Positions 1 to 8,776 of a stretch of 64,000 nt of DNA are shown here, piece after piece (within the stretch, counting starts at the first letter, position 1; the number at the start of each line of letters is the position of its first letter). The notes beneath the pieces are model-generated. The model searched no databases and was not told the DNA's origin. It saw only the letters and a list, made by a program, of their open reading frames with translations. The translations under genes were made by a program, and so were the position numbers. The stretch comes from Pleurocapsa sp. PCC 7319 (GTDB taxonomy: Bacteria > Cyanobacteriota > Cyanobacteriia > Cyanobacteriales > Xenococcaceae), in the NCBI RefSeq assembly GCF_000332195.1, contig NZ_KB235922.1, positions 4,189,322 to 4,253,321 on the forward strand, written 5' to 3'.

Positions 1-1
1 C

Positions 2-193
2 TGTTTGTTTCTAGCTTTATTTATAGATGAACGCTATCTTGCCACCGAAGGTCTGAAAGAAGTGGTATTTCCATCTTTAGAATTTTGGATAGCAATTATA
101 AGTGCAATAATTTTGGCAACAGGAGGATATTTATTAAAGAAACTGAGTCGGCTATTTTATGTTTACAAGTTTAGCCATGTCGACAATGATTGA
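2..193 (+). CDS. C-terminal end of an unidentified membrane protein (partial)
   Basis: The reading frame is open from the left window edge to a stop at 193, so this is probably the 3' end of a longer gene. The visible part holds one hydrophobic helix (FWIAIISAIILATGGYLL) followed by a basic stretch (KKLSR), which suggests a membrane segment with a cytoplasmic tail. I do not recognise the family. A TTG at 5 could start a 62-residue protein, but no convincing ribosome binding site can be seen because the upstream sequence is cut off. Confidence 0.35.
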   Translation, partial: CLFLALFIDERYLATEGLKEVVFPSLEFWIAIISAIILATGGYLLKKLSRLFYVYKFSHVDND

Positions 194-242
194 AGTCCAC
201 ATAACACATTGTAGTTGTTGGCTGACGTGAATTCGATAATTA

Positions 243-274
243 GAAAAAATAAAAAGGCTACCACTAGGTAGCCT
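243..274 (-). terminator. Rho-independent terminator of sir
   Basis: An 8-bp perfect stem (AGGCTACC / GGTAGCCT, loop ACTA) at 255-274. Read on the minus strand it is followed by TTTTTATTTTTT. It lies about 45 bases past the sir stop codon, in the right orientation to end that transcript. Confidence 0.8.
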
Positions 275-317
275 CTTGAATGAGTATTTTAAGTCCTTGC
301 TAATGATGAAATGATGA

Positions 318-2252
318 TTAAGCTTCTTTACTCTTAGTAAAATAATCGCTTAAAGCGTCGGCTATAATCTGGTTCATAGGTCTTCCTTCTTTTTGAGCGA
401 CCTCTTTTAGACGAGGAAAAATATCATCGGGGACGCTAACACGGCGTTGGTTTTTACGAAACTTGCGTTTGGGAGTAGTATCTGTATCCATATAGCTTCC
501 TATTGTATATTTTGCAGCAAATTCACGAATGGCATCAAATCCAACCCGACTACAGAATTGACCAAAGCTTTCTTTGGATTTACGGTTCTGTTTGAAGAAA
601 ACAAAAATAGGCTCAAAGAACGTTTCTAGTTCTTCTACTGGCATTTTTTGTTCGTAAGGTTGGGCAAGCTGAGTTTGGTTGGGAGTGCCTCCTAGCCAAA
701 TTTGATATTTTTCAGGCGCACTACCAACGAAGCCTAGCTCTGCCATGTAGGGACGAGCGCAGCCGTTGGGACATCCAGTCATCCGAATCACAAAGTGTTC
801 GTCTGCCATTCCTAGTTTATTCAATAATATTCTGATGCGATCGGTAATTCCTGGTAAAGCTCGTTCGGATTCTGTTACTGCTAGTCCACAAGTGGGTAAT
901 GCAGGGCAAGCCATTGAATAGCGAGTTAGAGGCTCAATCGCGTTGGGATTAGTCTCAATTCCCCGATTGGTTAAAATATTTTCAACTGTTTCTTTTTGTT
1001 CTGTCGAAATTTCGTAAAGAATAATATTATGATTAGCAGACAGGCGCATCGGCAGATTGAGCTGCTGCACGATTTCTCTCAGGGCAGTTTTGAGCTGAAA
1101 AGCACCTTCATCTTTAACTCTGCCATTTTCTACGCCAATACCGAAAAACCACTTTCCATCTCCCTGTTCGTACCAACCCAAAAAATCTTGATATTGCCAC
1201 TTGGGTAATTTTTTATATGGTTTGAGTTCTTTGCCAAAATAAGATTCAACCTTGGCTTTAAATTTCTCTACTCCCCAATCATGAATTAAATACTTCATTC
1301 GGGCATGACGACGGTTATGGCGATCGCCATAATCTCTTTGAGTAGCCACAATTGCCTTGACTAGATCGTAAACATCTTCTTTATCTATATAGCCAATCTC
1401 GTCAGAAGTCCGGGCAAAGGTTTCCTCCTTATTATGAGTGCGACCTAAGCCGCCTCCAGCTAAGACGTTAAAACCTTTTAGTTCCCCTTGTTTATTAGTC
1501 ATCACCACTAGGCTAATGTCGTGGGTGTAGACATCAATGGAGTTATCTCCAGGCACGGTAACGCAGATTTTGAATTTACGGGGCATAAACTGCTGACCGT
1601 AAATTGGTTCAGGACTTCCCTCAACAATCATGCCTCTACCCTTACTTTGTCGGGCAGCTTTGACCTCTGGAGCTTCTTCGGCACTAATCGCTTTTTCTCC
1701 ATCTAGCCAAATTTCGTAATAGGCACCACTTTGAGGGTTTAAAAGATCGGCAATGTTATTGGCATATTCAAAAGCATACTTATATTCGGGTTTATTCTTG
1801 AATGGTGCTGGAGGAGACATTACATTGCGATTTACATCTCCACAGGCACTCAAAGTAGAACCCATACTCTGAAGAATATTTTGAATTACCTCTTTGAGAT
1901 TTTTTTTCAAAATCCCGTGAATTTGAAAGCCTTGACGAGTAGTGACCCTAAGGGTGTGGTTGCCGTACTCTTCTGATAAGCGATCCAAAACTAAAAATAG
2001 TTCTGGAGGAATAAATCCCCCTGGACTACGAGTACGCAGCATCATCTGATAGTCTTTTTCTTGACCTTTGACTCGATTATCTCGATTATCCTGCTGATAA
2101 GAGCCATGAAACTTCAGAATTTGGATGGCATCTTCAGTAAAGTGGGTCGTATCTTGCTGAAGCTCGGTTAAAAGAGGTTCTCTTAAATAATCACTTCGTT
2201 CTTTTAATTTTTCTAATTTTGATACTTTCGTCGGTGTAGGAGTGTGAACCAT
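318..2252 (-). CDS. sir: Ferredoxin-sulfite reductase with C-terminal ribbon-helix-helix-like tail
   Basis: Reduces sulfite to sulfide with six electrons from ferredoxin in assimilatory sulfur metabolism; soluble, with siroheme and a 4Fe-4S cluster. The 644 residues contain the duplicated nitrite/sulfite reductase fold. The four cluster/siroheme cysteines are visible as C449-x5-C455 (ACPALPTCG) and C494-x3-C498 (GCPNGC). Arginine/lysine-rich siroheme-contact segments are present in the N-terminal half ([17 protein letters not shown]). The last ~45 residues, after a basic linker ([10 protein letters not shown]), read as a short strand (RRVSVPDD) and two helices. This is the pattern of CopG/Arc ribbon-helix-helix DNA-binding domains and is not part of the catalytic fold. 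The gene is monocistronic with its own terminator. The enzyme assignment is firm; the DNA-binding role of the tail is inference. Confidence 0.95.
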   Translation of the reverse strand: MVHTPTPTKVSKLEKLKERSDYLREPLLTELQQDTTHFTEDAIQILKFHGSYQQDNRDNRVKGQEKDYQMMLRTRSPGGFIPPELFLVLDRLSEEYGNHTLRVTTRQGFQIHGILKKNLKEVIQNILQSMGSTLSACGDVNRNVMSPPAPFKNKPEYKYAFEYANNIADLLNPQSGAYYEIWLDGEKAISAEEAPEVKAARQSKGRGMIVEGSPEPIYGQQFMPRKFKICVTVPGDNSIDVYTHDISLVVMTNKQGELKGFNVLAGGGLGRTHNKEETFARTSDEIGYIDKEDVYDLVKAIVATQRDYGDRHNRRHARMKYLIHDWGVEKFKAKVESYFGKELKPYKKLPKWQYQDFLGWYEQGDGKWFFGIGVENGRVKDEGAFQLKTALREIVQQLNLPMRLSANHNIILYEISTEQKETVENILTNRGIETNPNAIEPLTRYSMACPALPTCGLAVTESERALPGITDRIRILLNKLGMADEHFVIRMTGCPNGCARPYMAELGFVGSAPEKYQIWLGGTPNQTQLAQPYEQKMPVEELETFFEPIFVFFKQNRKSKESFGQFCSRVGFDAIREFAAKYTIGSYMDTDTTPKRKFRKNQRRVSVPDDIFPRLKEVAQKEGRPMNQIIADALSDYFTKSKEA

Positions 2253-2687
2253 GTTTCTTTTAAATAGATATCAAGAAGATTTATTTTGTGCGGCTGCTTC
2301 ACGGTTAAAGGCTTTTTAAATCTTAGCGTTTACGATTGGCTTTGCCACTGCCTAGAGGGCTATTGCATAGCATCTCAAAATATTGAATTAGAACAAGCAA
2401 ACGATACAATTATTTTTATGTTTGTATGTTTATTTTTGCTCTCTTAAATTAAAAAATTTATGTCTAATAAACCGATCATTAGGCGTAAATTTGAACCTTG
2501 CAAATAGGAAGCAATCACCAAGTTGTTAATTTAATTGCCAAAATGGGATTTCAGCCTAACCTAAAGACTGTAGACATTCAGCTTATTAGGCTTGGGGAAC
2601 AGTATTTATTTTCTCACTTTGGTAACAAGGAACACAAGTTTTTACTTCTAATAACCATAGATATTTATATTATTATTCTTAATCTTT
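2253..2687. other. Intergenic region between sir and the Fur-family gene
   Basis: 435 AT-rich bases. It must hold the sir promoter (minus strand) and the 3' end of the Fur-family transcript. I see no RNA gene or convincing ORF. The 65-residue frame at 2498-2695 lacks coding character and overlaps the Fur gene antisense. Confidence 0.5.
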
Positions 2688-3149
2688 TTATTTAGCTCCC
2701 CGATCAGCCTTGACTGAATTCTGATAGCCAAAAAAGTCAATACGATAATCTGTAATCCTAACTCCTGTTTCAGATTCAATTTTTTGCAATAGCTCTGGGG
2801 GTAGCTCAATTCGCAAGTCAATGATTTGATTTGTATCAAGACAGTTGATATGGCTATGTGAATCGCTGATATTACCGTATAGTCTGCCATCAGAACGCTC
2901 AACACACTCGATTATGCCTCCAGCAGACAAGGCATCAAGGTTCTGATAAACTGACGTATGACCAATGTCTTTTCCTTGTTGATTGAGTAAATCGTATATT
3001 TTTCTGGCGGAAAGATGTTCTTTTTTTTCCCACAGCAATTCTAATATATAACGACGCTGGCGACTAACTCGCATTCCTTGTTCTTGACAGCGAGCTAAGG
3101 CATCGTCTAAAGATTTGATTGGCGTGAGATTTGCCTCTGGAATTTTCAT
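2688..3149 (-). CDS. Fur-family transcriptional regulator, PerR/FurC-like
   Basis: A 153-residue metalloregulator. The N-terminal winged helix contains the typical recognition segment (GHTSVYQNLDAL, about residues 64-75). The C-terminal dimerisation part carries the regulatory-metal motif HSHINCLD, which continues into NQIIDLRIELP. The paired CxxC motifs that hold the structural zinc in most Fur, Zur and PerR proteins are missing: only one Cys remains at the first site and none at the second. The start LDDALARCQEQGMRVSRQRRYILELLW resembles the cyanobacterial FurC/PerR group more than Fur (FurA) or Zur (FurB), but the subgroup is not certain. The gene is divergent from the CRR6 gene with a ~145-base shared upstream region. 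Likely role: peroxide- or metal-dependent repression. Confidence 0.8.
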   Translation of the reverse strand: MKIPEANLTPIKSLDDALARCQEQGMRVSRQRRYILELLWEKKEHLSARKIYDLLNQQGKDIGHTSVYQNLDALSAGGIIECVERSDGRLYGNISDSHSHINCLDTNQIIDLRIELPPELLQKIESETGVRITDYRIDFFGYQNSVKADRGAK

Positions 3150-3293
3150 AGGCGAGGCTGGATTATTTTAGGCTTATACATACTCATTACCACTTTAACT
3201 TAAAATATATCTAGATGTCTATCATTTAACCAGTAAGGTTAATTTTAGCTTAATAAAATTTTGCCCCTATTCTCTAATTTTGTAATATTACTT

Positions 3294-3770
3294 GTGACTA
3301 TAAAGTTAGTTCTGGAAACCCAAGCTCTACATGATTTAAATTTGTCTGTGGTTAAAGAGGCACTTTCTCCCTTACTGCAAGACAATAAAATTGCTGATTA
3401 TGAACAGCAATTACAGTTCGCGATTGACTATCAACGAGAAGCCGACGATCCTCGTGAGCTATCAGAAATACCAGAAATTAGACTGTGGTTTGTCCGTCTA
3501 GACTCTGTTTATCCTTGGCTACCATTTTTACTAGATTGGAAAGCAGGAGAACTAGCCCGTTACGTGGCGATGTTAGTACCTCATCAATTTAACCGTAGCG
3601 AAGGTATTATTTTTAATCCTGAGGCTTTAGAGTTGTTTGTAATGAACAAGATTTTTGTCTTATCGGACTGGCTACAACAGCAGAATATCCCAGCGCGATC
3701 GCGTTTGAAATCGATGGCACAATTGTTTGGTTATGAGTTGGATGATGCCTTTTTTGAGATGATTTCATAA
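3294..3770 (+). CDS. CRR6-family NDH-1 (NdhI) maturation factor
   Basis: A 158-residue soluble protein of the CRR6 (chlororespiratory reduction 6, DUF1817) family. In chloroplasts CRR6 is needed to assemble the NDH-1 subcomplex containing NdhI; the cyanobacterial relative is thought to do the same for photosynthetic NDH-1. The family core is recognisable: ELSEIPEIRLWFVRLD, WLPFLLDWKAGELARY, VPHQFNRSEGI and the C-terminal LKSMAQLFGYELDDAFFEMI. I chose the GTG at 3294, giving MTIKLVLETQ, rather than the TTG at 3261. The extra 11 residues from the earlier start are not typical and would begin in AT-rich intergenic sequence. Confidence 0.85.
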   Translation: MTIKLVLETQALHDLNLSVVKEALSPLLQDNKIADYEQQLQFAIDYQREADDPRELSEIPEIRLWFVRLDSVYPWLPFLLDWKAGELARYVAMLVPHQFNRSEGIIFNPEALELFVMNKIFVLSDWLQQQNIPARSRLKSMAQLFGYELDDAFFEMIS

Positions 3771-3803
3771 CTTGTTGCTAACATGATTTATTAGTTGAGG
3801 CTG

Positions 3804-3831
3804 TTAGTTATTAGTTGTTAGTTGTTAGTCA
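3804..3831 (+). repeat. Tandem heptamer array (TTAGTTR)
   Basis: Four contiguous 7-base units (TTAGTTA, TTAGTTG, TTAGTTG, TTAGTCA), with another unit just upstream at 3791. The array ends 7 bases before the GNAT start codon. It is of the short tandemly repeated (STRR) type known from cyanobacteria. Confidence 0.75.
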
Positions 3832-3838
3832 TTGAAAA

Positions 3839-4693
3839 ATGAAGCTCGCTAGTTTTGACAATCCTACTGAATATTATCAGAGGGTTGAGAGTTATTTGTT
3901 GCAAAATGAAGCAATTCATTGCTTGCTAATAGGTCTAAGCAATGCTTTGTGTAGTTCTCAGAAAAACAATGCCAATTTTCCTTATCTGGTAACTGTCGAG
4001 CATGATGGAATAATTGCAGCTACAGCTATACGTACTTCTCCTCTTCGAAGATTAGTTTTATCTAAATCGACAGACTTAAAAGCGATCAACTTGATTACTG
4101 AAAATGTGGTGGCACTCCCAAATAAATCTTTGCCTGGCGTGATTGGACTAAAATCAGAAGCTACAACTTTTGCTCTTACATGGCAATCTTTGACAGGACA
4201 AACATATGAACTAGCTTTTGCCATGCGGATACATCAGCTAGAGACAGCGCAATCAGTAACAAAGACTTCAGGTAGTTTTAGGATGGCTACAGAAAACGAT
4301 CGCTCTTTATTAACTAATTGGATACAAGCTTTTGAAGAAGAAGCTTTGGGAGACAGTGAACCAAAATCAGACTGTCAATCATGGTTTGAGAAAAATCTAC
4401 AACAAAAAAGTCTTTTTATTTGGCAAGATAAAGTGCCAGTATCTATGGCAGCTTTTGGTGGTGCAACACCCAACGGTGTCAAAATTAATGCAGTTTATAC
4501 TCCGCCAGAATTTAGAGGTATAGGTTACGCAACATCTTGCGTGGCTGCTTTGAGCCAACAACTACTTAATCAAGGCTATAAGTACTGCTTCTTATTTACT
4601 GACTTAGCTAACCCCACCTCAAACCATATCTACCAAAAAATTGGCTATCAGCCTGTATGCGAAATATCCAACTATAATTTTAAATATTCTTAG
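3839..4693 (+). CDS. GNAT-family N-acetyltransferase
   Basis: 284 residues, two-lobed. The C-terminal half (about 140-284) is a GNAT domain with the acetyl-CoA pyrophosphate-binding loop FRGIGYAT preceded by the strand INAVYTPPE, and the late helix/strand NPTSNHIYQKIGYQPV typical of the FR47-like subgroup. The N-terminal half (LASFDNPTEYYQRVESYLLQNEAIHCLLIGL) resembles the N-lobe of tandem-GNAT proteins but lacks an acetyl-CoA loop. The acceptor substrate cannot be predicted. It stands alone, with a heptamer array immediately upstream. Confidence 0.8.
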   Translation: MKLASFDNPTEYYQRVESYLLQNEAIHCLLIGLSNALCSSQKNNANFPYLVTVEHDGIIAATAIRTSPLRRLVLSKSTDLKAINLITENVVALPNKSLPGVIGLKSEATTFALTWQSLTGQTYELAFAMRIHQLETAQSVTKTSGSFRMATENDRSLLTNWIQAFEEEALGDSEPKSDCQSWFEKNLQQKSLFIWQDKVPVSMAAFGGATPNGVKINAVYTPPEFRGIGYATSCVAALSQQLLNQGYKYCFLFTDLANPTSNHIYQKIGYQPVCEISNYNFKYS

Positions 4694-4699
4694 TAAAAA

Positions 4700-4713
4700 G
4701 CTTAGAGCTTAGA
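4700..4713 (+). repeat. Short heptamer repeat (GCTTAGA x2)
   Basis: Two tandem GCTTAGA units, 6 bases after the GNAT stop codon. The same unit occurs four times at 34607-34634, so it is a dispersed repeat class. Confidence 0.6.
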
Positions 4714-4762
4714 GCTAAAAACAGGTTCATTATTTTTCCTGATCAATAAAACAACAATAGCC

Positions 4763-4804
4763 AAAAAAATACCGCCAAGCTCAAAAATACTAGGCGGTTT
4801 TTAG
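4763..4804. terminator. Bidirectional terminator between GNAT and the psbEFLJ operon
   Basis: A stem ACCGCC / GGCGGT at about 4771-4797. It is followed on the plus strand by TTTTTAG and on the minus strand by ATTTTTTTGG. It lies between two convergent transcription units: the GNAT gene (plus) and psbJ (minus). Confidence 0.75.
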
Positions 4805-4850
4805 CTTTAATTATGAAATTTTTCCAGGTGTTACTTGATGGTATAGAACT

Positions 4851-4970
4851 CTACATTGCAGAGCCAACACCAGCATAAGCACCGTAGAAAAAGATACCAA
4901 CAACTGCGATGACACCCATGCCAGCTACTGTAGCGACAATCCACAAAGGAATTCTTCCATCTGCAAACAT
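4851..4970 (-). CDS. psbJ: Photosystem II protein J
   Basis: A 39-residue single-helix thylakoid membrane subunit of photosystem II, near cytochrome b559, that influences electron transfer around QA/QB. Translation of the minus strand begins [17 protein letters not shown] and ends [11 protein letters not shown], which matches PsbJ along its whole length. It is the last gene of the psbEFLJ operon, 57 bases after psbL, and is followed by a terminator. Confidence 0.95.
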   Translation of the reverse strand: MFADGRIPLWIVATVAGMGVIAVVGIFFYGAYAGVGSAM

Positions 4971-5027
4971 TGTTCTCAATCTCCTACTTGCTAATAATAA
5001 TTAAATTGATCGGATATATCGGCTTGT

Positions 5028-5147
5028 TTAGTTAAAGAAATAACTGGAAAACAAGATACCTAGAACAGCAATCAAAAGTAACCCTAAGTAAAGGGAAGTA
5101 CGATTTAGTTCTACGGGTTGTTTGTTAGGGTTAGTATTTCTGTCCAT
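5028..5147 (-). CDS. psbL: Photosystem II protein L
   Basis: A 39-residue single-helix PSII subunit at the monomer-monomer interface, required for QA function. The minus-strand translation starts [20 protein letters not shown] and ends with the conserved [10 protein letters not shown]. It starts 9 bases after the psbF stop, so the two are probably translationally coupled. Confidence 0.97.
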   Translation of the reverse strand: MDRNTNPNKQPVELNRTSLYLGLLLIAVLGILFSSYFFN

Positions 5148-5156
5148 TGGTTGCTC

Positions 5157-5291
5157 CTATCTTTGGATGAACTGCATTGAGGCGATCGCGCCTAAGAAGA
5201 AAACAGTGGGTACTGCTAAAGTGTGAATAGCCAACCATCTAACAGTAAAGATGGGGTAAGAAATGGGTTGATTAGGGTTATTACCTGTCAT
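5157..5291 (-). CDS. psbF: Cytochrome b559 beta subunit
   Basis: 44 residues. The minus-strand translation opens [20 protein letters not shown] and ends [14 protein letters not shown]. The single transmembrane helix carries the axial heme histidine ([10 protein letters not shown]), which pairs with that of PsbE. It lies between psbE (27 bases upstream) and psbL in the conserved psbEFLJ order. Confidence 0.97.
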   Translation of the reverse strand: MTGNNPNQPISYPIFTVRWLAIHTLAVPTVFFLGAIASMQFIQR

Positions 5292-5318
5292 ATTTTTTTA
5301 CCTTTTTCGTAAACAATT

Positions 5319-5564
5319 TTATTGATTAAATTCCTTGATTTGATCCTTAGCTTCATAGCGATCGCTTAAAATGGGCAGCTCAATTCGTTCTTGAGTAAAA
5401 TACTCGTTAGGACGAGGAGTACCAAAAGCATCATAAGCTAAACCAGTACTAACAAAAAGCCATCCGGCAATAAACAGCATAGGAATAGTAATACTGTGAA
5501 TTACCCAGTAGCGAATGCTAGTAATAATATCGGAAAAGGGACGTTCTCCTGTATCTCCTGCCAT
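5319..5564 (-). CDS. psbE: Cytochrome b559 alpha subunit
   Basis: 81 residues, the usual PsbE length. The heme-ligating histidine lies in [11 protein letters not shown] at the start of the only transmembrane helix (about residues 20-42), and the lumenal C-terminal half ends [15 protein letters not shown]. Together with PsbF it forms the b559 heme protein that nucleates the D2-side PSII assembly module. The gene follows ycf48 by about 85 bases in a rubA-ycf48-psbEFLJ cluster that is conserved across cyanobacteria. Confidence 0.98.
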   Translation of the reverse strand: MAGDTGERPFSDIITSIRYWVIHSITIPMLFIAGWLFVSTGLAYDAFGTPRPNEYFTQERIELPILSDRYEAKDQIKEFNQ

Positions 5565-5650
5565 ATCTTCTATTTCTCCTTATTAAAAGTTTTAAAGCTT
5601 AGTTTACATAATACGAAACAAGGGTCGCTGCCTACAACTAGAAACAGTTA

Positions 5651-6706
5651 TTAAGTTGCAGCACCAGCCTCGGGAACATATTTTAGTAATGTTCCACGTT
5701 CACCCAGAATAAAGCCTTTTTGCGAGGACATGAAGACTACCTTGTAGAAGTTAGAAGGGGCATCTTCCACATCACGGTCTTTTGACCAAGTCTGACCGTT
5801 ATCTGGGCTCACTAACAGATTAGCACTACCCCCTGCCAACCAGATCTCTTCTGGGGTACGATGACCTAGGTCTAAAAATCCCCAACTAGCGGAAAATTCT
5901 GGGGAAATTGGATCTTCCCAATCTTCATAGCCTTCTGAACCACTAAATTGAACCTGACCACCACGAGCCAATAACCACAGGCTACCATCTTCGTTGAAGC
6001 CCATATTTTGTAAACGACGAGAAGAAGTTCTCTGGTGAGGAGCCCATTCAGTGTCACCTGGTTCCCAAGTAGAATAAAAATTACCCTTAGCAGAAACTGC
6101 GACGTATCTGCCGTCATTGGAGCGATGAATATTGCGGGCTACTCCGACTGAGCCTTCTACTAGAGCTTTCCAATTTTTACCGCCATTGGTAGTCTTATAA
6201 ATTGCTCCTAAGTTGGTTACCATCTCAGCAGTCGACTTACCTAGAGCAATAATATCAAGAGGAGCTCCCGGTAACTTGGCACTCAGAGGAATTCTTGTCC
6301 AACTTGTACCACCATCTTCGGTATGTAATAAAATTGATGGCTGACCTACAATCCAACCTTCGTCTCCATCAAAACTAACAGCTTCTAAAGAAACTTTTTC
6401 CTCACCGATATCAATCGATTTTTGTGACCAGGTTTCTCCGCCATCATTAGTTTCAAATAGGGTTGCCTGGGTTCCAGTTAACCAGCCGCGATCGGGATTA
6501 CTAGTAAAAGCAATATCAGAAAAAATTGCTTCCGTAGGTAAAGTTAAAGTCTTCCAGGGGTTAGTGGTAGTGGAAGGTACCTGACTACAGCTAATACAGA
6601 ATATACAAACTGCAAATAAAATAGCTACTTGCTTTAATTTTTGAATGTGGGGAATACGTCGTTTTACGGCACATATCCAACCACGTTGTTGAATCGATAA
6701 ACTCAT
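5651..6706 (-). CDS. ycf48: Photosystem II assembly factor Ycf48 (HCF136 homologue)
   Basis: A 351-residue lumenal lipoprotein needed for early PSII assembly; it binds newly made pD1. After a basic N-terminus (KRRIPHIQKLK) comes a hydrophobic core (VAILFAVCIFCIS) and a probable lipid-attachment Cys at residue 40. The rest is a beta-propeller built of BNR/Asp-box-like repeats, visible as recurring hydrophobic-GWLTG / DGGETW, DGGTSW, NGGKNW and DNGQTWS segments. The start at 6706 places the signal peptide slightly further from the N-terminus than usual; a shorter start near VKRR would also work, but no better start codon is evident. It lies between rubA and psbE, consistent with co-regulated PSII assembly. 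Confidence 0.95.
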   Translation of the reverse strand: MSLSIQQRGWICAVKRRIPHIQKLKQVAILFAVCIFCISCSQVPSTTTNPWKTLTLPTEAIFSDIAFTSNPDRGWLTGTQATLFETNDGGETWSQKSIDIGEEKVSLEAVSFDGDEGWIVGQPSILLHTEDGGTSWTRIPLSAKLPGAPLDIIALGKSTAEMVTNLGAIYKTTNGGKNWKALVEGSVGVARNIHRSNDGRYVAVSAKGNFYSTWEPGDTEWAPHQRTSSRRLQNMGFNEDGSLWLLARGGQVQFSGSEGYEDWEDPISPEFSASWGFLDLGHRTPEEIWLAGGSANLLVSPDNGQTWSKDRDVEDAPSNFYKVVFMSSQKGFILGERGTLLKYVPEAGAAT

Positions 6707-6836
6707 AAATGTTCTGGTGACTGATTAAGGCAGATAGAAGCGATGTTTGGTATTGCTTAAATGGCAGAGCCAGGAGAATGACAGTTTCAACTTTCAAACT
6801 ATCTTTCTCCACACCGCAAGCATTCAGATAAAACTG

Positions 6837-7220
6837 CTAGTTTAAGCCATATAAGCTAAGGAAAAACAAGAAACCTAAACCCAATGCACCAAAAATCAAA
6901 ATATTTTTCTGGGCAGGAGTTAGACGATTAACACCAAAACCATAATCTAAATTATCGGCAAAGCCTGAGGGGGCCCCCTGTGCGCCAATATTGGTAAATT
7001 GATTTGTACGAACTCCACAGACAGGACAACGCCAGTCACTCGGCAAATCGGTAAAAAGAGTTCCTGGGGGAATCTCTCCTTGATTGTCTCCCTTAGATGG
7101 TACGTAGACATAGCCGCAAGAGCGACACTCGTAGCTTGATGGTGCTTGTTCTGCAAGAGTTTTCTCTTTGGAGAGGGACTCCTCTGGGACTGACTGTTCT
7201 TCTTTAGCTGGCTCACTCAT
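6837..7220 (-). CDS. rubA: Membrane-anchored rubredoxin
   Basis: 127 residues. An acidic, flexible N-terminus of about 30 residues is followed by a rubredoxin domain with two iron-binding motifs, C32-x2-C35 (CRSCGY) and C65-x2-C68 (CPVCG), and the PPGTLFTDLPSDW loop. A C-terminal hydrophobic helix (about 105-125, ILIFGALGLGFLFFLSLYGL) anchors it to the thylakoid. RubA is known to be required for photosystem assembly in oxygenic phototrophs. It is the first gene of the cluster with ycf48 and psbEFLJ, about 130 bases upstream of ycf48. Confidence 0.95.
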   Translation of the reverse strand: MSEPAKEEQSVPEESLSKEKTLAEQAPSSYECRSCGYVYVPSKGDNQGEIPPGTLFTDLPSDWRCPVCGVRTNQFTNIGAQGAPSGFADNLDYGFGVNRLTPAQKNILIFGALGLGFLFFLSLYGLN

Positions 7221-7277
7221 TGCTTTATATTAAGCAAATATTAAAATATCTTTCTTTTATGAATTATTGCACAAAAA

Positions 7278-7373
7278 AGCACGGGAGGATTAAAAGGATA
7301 AAGGCTAAGAGCAAAAGGATGACAAGAAATCCGCCACTATGCCCCATGCTGCCACTACTTAATTTCCCGTGCT
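7278..7373. repeat. Intergenic inverted repeat between murA and rubA
   Basis: Perfect 9-bp arms AGCACGGGA (7278-7286) and TCCCGTGCT (7365-7373) enclose about 78 bases. The enclosed part includes a purine-rich stretch with heptamer-like AAAGGAT/AAAGGCT units. It could be a small mobile element or a structured 3' UTR; nothing decides between them. Confidence 0.5.
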
Positions 7374-7417
7374 AGTTATTTGTAGCTTTTGTAACTTTTT
7401 TTTAAATATCAGCAGTG

Positions 7418-8776
7418 TTAACTACCGGAAGGAATAATACGCTTTAGTCTTGCCCCTAAATTACTAAGTTTGGCTTCTAAATTCTCATAGCCCCGATCTA
7501 AGTGGTGTAAACCATGAACAGTAGTTTTACCCTCAGCAGCTAAACCAGCAAGCACCAAAGCAGCAGAAGCTCTCAAATCCGTTGCCATAACTGGCGCACC
7601 AGAGATAATTGGTACCCCCTGAACGATGGCATGATTGCCTTTGACCCTGATATTGGTTCCCATACGTTGTAATTCGGCTACATGACGCAAACGATTTTCA
7701 AATACAGTTTCACTGATCACGCTATTGCCCTTACTGATACTTAAGAGAGCAGTAAATTGCGCTTGCATATCTGTAGGAAAGCCAGGATAGGGCAAAGTTT
7801 CTATATCTGTACCATAAAGTTCTCCTGGGACAATGCGCAATCGTTGGGATTTGACATTTCCACCAAATATTTTCCCGTCATCTGATTCAGCTATCACCTG
7901 ACAACCAATTTCATTGAGTTTAGCGATAACTGGAGCTAAATGTTCGGGAATGACTGAGGTTAAAGTGATTTCTGAGTGGGTAATTGCTCCTGCGACTAAA
8001 AATGTACCTGCTTCAATGCGATCGGGAATAACATGGTAGTCAACAGAATGTAATTCAGAAACTCCCTGAATAGTAATGGTATTTGTGCCAGCACCACTAA
8101 CATTGGCTCCCATGGCGTTACAGAAGTTTGCTAGATCTACTATTTCTGGTTCTTGAGCCGCATTTTCAATTTTAGTCTCGCCTTCAGCTAAAGTTGCTGC
8201 CATTAAGATTGTTTCTGTTGCCCCAACACTAGGATAGTCTAGGTAAATGTTGGTTCCTTGTAAACGACCTTTATTCCCTACTAGGTTGGCGTGAACAATA
8301 CCATCTTCGATAGAAACATTAGCTCCCATTGCCTGTAAACCTCGCACATGAAGATCTACTGGTCTGGCACCGATCGCACATCCTCCGGGAAGAGGAACAC
8401 GAGCCGTTCCTAGTCTAGTGAGTAATGGTCCAATGACAAAAAAACTAGCTCTCAACTGAGAAACAACATCATAAGGTGCTTCTGTTGGGTTAATATTTTT
8501 GGCATCAATTTCCAGAACATCATCAGTTTGTTTGAGCATAACTCCCAACGATGTGAGAATTTGACCCATACGCTTGATATCAACCAAATTAGGAACATTG
8601 CGTAAGGTACATTTATCAGCACAAAGTATTGAGCCAGCCATCAAAACAAGAGCTGAATTTTTAGCACCGCTTATTTGGACTTCTCCTCGAAGAGAAGTAC
8701 GTCCTAGTATTTCTAGAACTGGCTGGGGAGCTTCAGTGGTGATTGAAGATTGGTTTAAGTTAGAGATAGAGATAAT
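7418..8776 (-). CDS. murA: UDP-N-acetylglucosamine 1-carboxyvinyltransferase (MurA), probable ATT start
   Basis: First committed step of peptidoglycan synthesis: transfers enolpyruvate from PEP to UDP-GlcNAc in the cytosol. The substrate-binding Lys-Asn pair is in [17 protein letters not shown], the catalytic-loop Cys in [16 protein letters not shown], and the C-terminal Arg/Asp region in [18 protein letters not shown]. The first ATG/GTG/TTG in frame is the TTG at 8644-8642. Starting there would delete the whole SGAKN active-site segment, so it cannot be the true start. The frame is open upstream to a TAA at about 8792 and encodes [13 protein letters not shown] and [13 protein letters not shown], which are family-like. 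The only well-placed initiation site I see is an ATT at 8776-8774, preceded by AAGAGG at a normal distance, giving 452 residues. A sequencing error is the alternative. Confidence 0.85.
   Translation of the reverse strand: MISISNLNQSSITTEAPQPVLEILGRTSLRGEVQISGAKNSALVLMAGSILCADKCTLRNVPNLVDIKRMGQILTSLGVMLKQTDDVLEIDAKNINPTEAPYDVVSQLRASFFVIGPLLTRLGTARVPLPGGCAIGARPVDLHVRGLQAMGANVSIEDGIVHANLVGNKGRLQGTNIYLDYPSVGATETILMAATLAEGETKIENAAQEPEIVDLANFCNAMGANVSGAGTNTITIQGVSELHSVDYHVIPDRIEAGTFLVAGAITHSEITLTSVIPEHLAPVIAKLNEIGCQVIAESDDGKIFGGNVKSQRLRIVPGELYGTDIETLPYPGFPTDMQAQFTALLSISKGNSVISETVFENRLRHVAELQRMGTNIRVKGNHAIVQGVPIISGAPVMATDLRASAALVLAGLAAEGKTTVHGLHHLDRGYENLEAKLSNLGARLKRIIPSGS

Noticed and set aside
2498-2695. 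65-residue ORF between sir and the Fur gene
   Set aside because: Overlaps the 3' end of the Fur gene antisense and shows no coding character.
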